Origin: Microbispora hainanensis | GTDB taxonomy: Bacteria > Actinomycetota > Actinomycetes > Streptosporangiales > Streptosporangiaceae | Direction: 5' to 3' | Length of the DNA: 64,000 nt | Assembly: GCF_036186745.1 (NCBI RefSeq) | Contig: NZ_CP108086.1 | Location: 6,510,001 to 6,574,000 of the forward strand | Shown: positions 63,907 to 64,000 of the stretch, piece after piece | Layout of the letters: each line of letters starts with the position of its first letter | Numbering within the stretch: position 1 is the stretch's first letter | The notes under the pieces: model-generated | Databases searched by the model: none | The model's input: only the letters and a program-made list of their open reading frames with translations | What the model was told of the DNA's origin: nothing | Translations under genes and position numbers: made by a program

Positions 63907-64000
63907 ATGCCTCTCAGCAACGACCTCATCGTCACCGGCGGTCACGTGATCGGCATGGACCCGGCGGTGCCGGACGGCCCCGCCGACGTCGTCGTCCGCG
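63907..64000 (+). CDS. Amidohydrolase, N-terminus (runs off the window)
   Basis: AGGAG 6-8 nt before the ATG. The 31 residues visible include DLIVTGGHVIGMDPAVPDGP, the N-terminal beta-sandwich start of TRZ/ATZ-type or cytosine-deaminase-like amidohydrolases. The metal-binding HxH motif lies outside the window, so the substrate class cannot be set. Confidence 0.7.
   Translation, partial: MPLSNDLIVTGGHVIGMDPAVPDGPADVVVR

Overview
The window is 64 kb of high-GC actinobacterial chromosome. GTG starts are frequent, many translation starts sit 6-8 nt after a TANNNT box (leaderless pattern), and the marker genes are actinobacterial: the garA/ftsR/BFN/MerR cluster in the mycobacterial Rv1827-Rv1830 order, DUF5999, ThyX, a fused TrpEG and the classical menaquinone (Men) pathway. 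Streptomyces normally uses the futalosine route, so the classical Men set argues against Streptomyces. A member of Streptosporangiales is my best guess, inferred from gene content only. No tRNA, rRNA, transposase, integrase or CRISPR array was seen.

Layout. 1-8 kb: an MFS transporter and its divergent LysR regulator, a DosS/DevS-type heme-sensor kinase, a BtrH-like protein, leuA with a leucine leader peptide, a divergent GntR regulator and an SGNH hydrolase. 8-17.4 kb: menF, then menB-menD facing menE, interrupted by DUF2267, YigZ, an ArsR/SRPBCC operon with twin operators, DUF1203 and DedA genes. 17.4-21.7 kb: a principal-type sigma-70 factor behind an ECF-like promoter, a TetR regulator, DUF5999 and small proteins. 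21.9-25 kb: a scarred segment with an internally deleted sigJ-like gene and a TetR-SDR cassette between two 112-bp near-identical repeats derived from an alpha/beta-hydrolase gene. 25-32 kb: gcvP under a tandem glycine riboswitch and a two-component system. 32.8-38.6 kb: MerR, BFN, MerR (FtsR-like) and GarA, then a nucleotidyltransferase/phosphomannomutase-like fusion and a CDP-alcohol phosphatidyltransferase. 38.6-48.4 kb: a second two-component system, a methyltransferase, acyl-CoA dehydrogenase and enoyl-CoA hydratase genes, a Cys-less class I amidotransferase-like protein, a flavohemoglobin with a long repeat tail, and a BNR-repeat protein. 48.5-64 kb: thyX, an ABC transporter, an amidohydrolase, trpEG with a Trp-Trp leader peptide, a CocE-type hydrolase, a NUDIX hydrolase, a membrane NACHT ATPase, an ABC-F ATPase, a phosphoribosyltransferase-like fragment, a DUF3311-MctP symporter pair and the start of an amidohydrolase.

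How the genes work together. MenF, MenD, MenE and MenB supply four steps from chorismate to dihydroxynaphthoyl-CoA. Amino-acid genes carry sequence-visible cis control: a Leu-codon leader for leuA, a Trp-Trp leader with a terminator-like hairpin for trpEG, and a glycine riboswitch for gcvP. GarA and its MerR/BFN neighbours link Ser/Thr kinase signalling to central nitrogen and carbon flux and to cell division in relatives.

Most unusual features: in-frame 15-bp minisatellites giving pentapeptide repeats in three unrelated genes (sensor kinase N-terminus, flavohemoglobin C-terminus, amidohydrolase interior), alongside 9-, 11-, 12- and 13-bp tandem repeats elsewhere; the repeat-flanked TetR-SDR cassette beside gene debris; the amidotransferase whose nucleophile Cys is Ser; and the twin palindromes flanking the ArsR/SRPBCC promoter.
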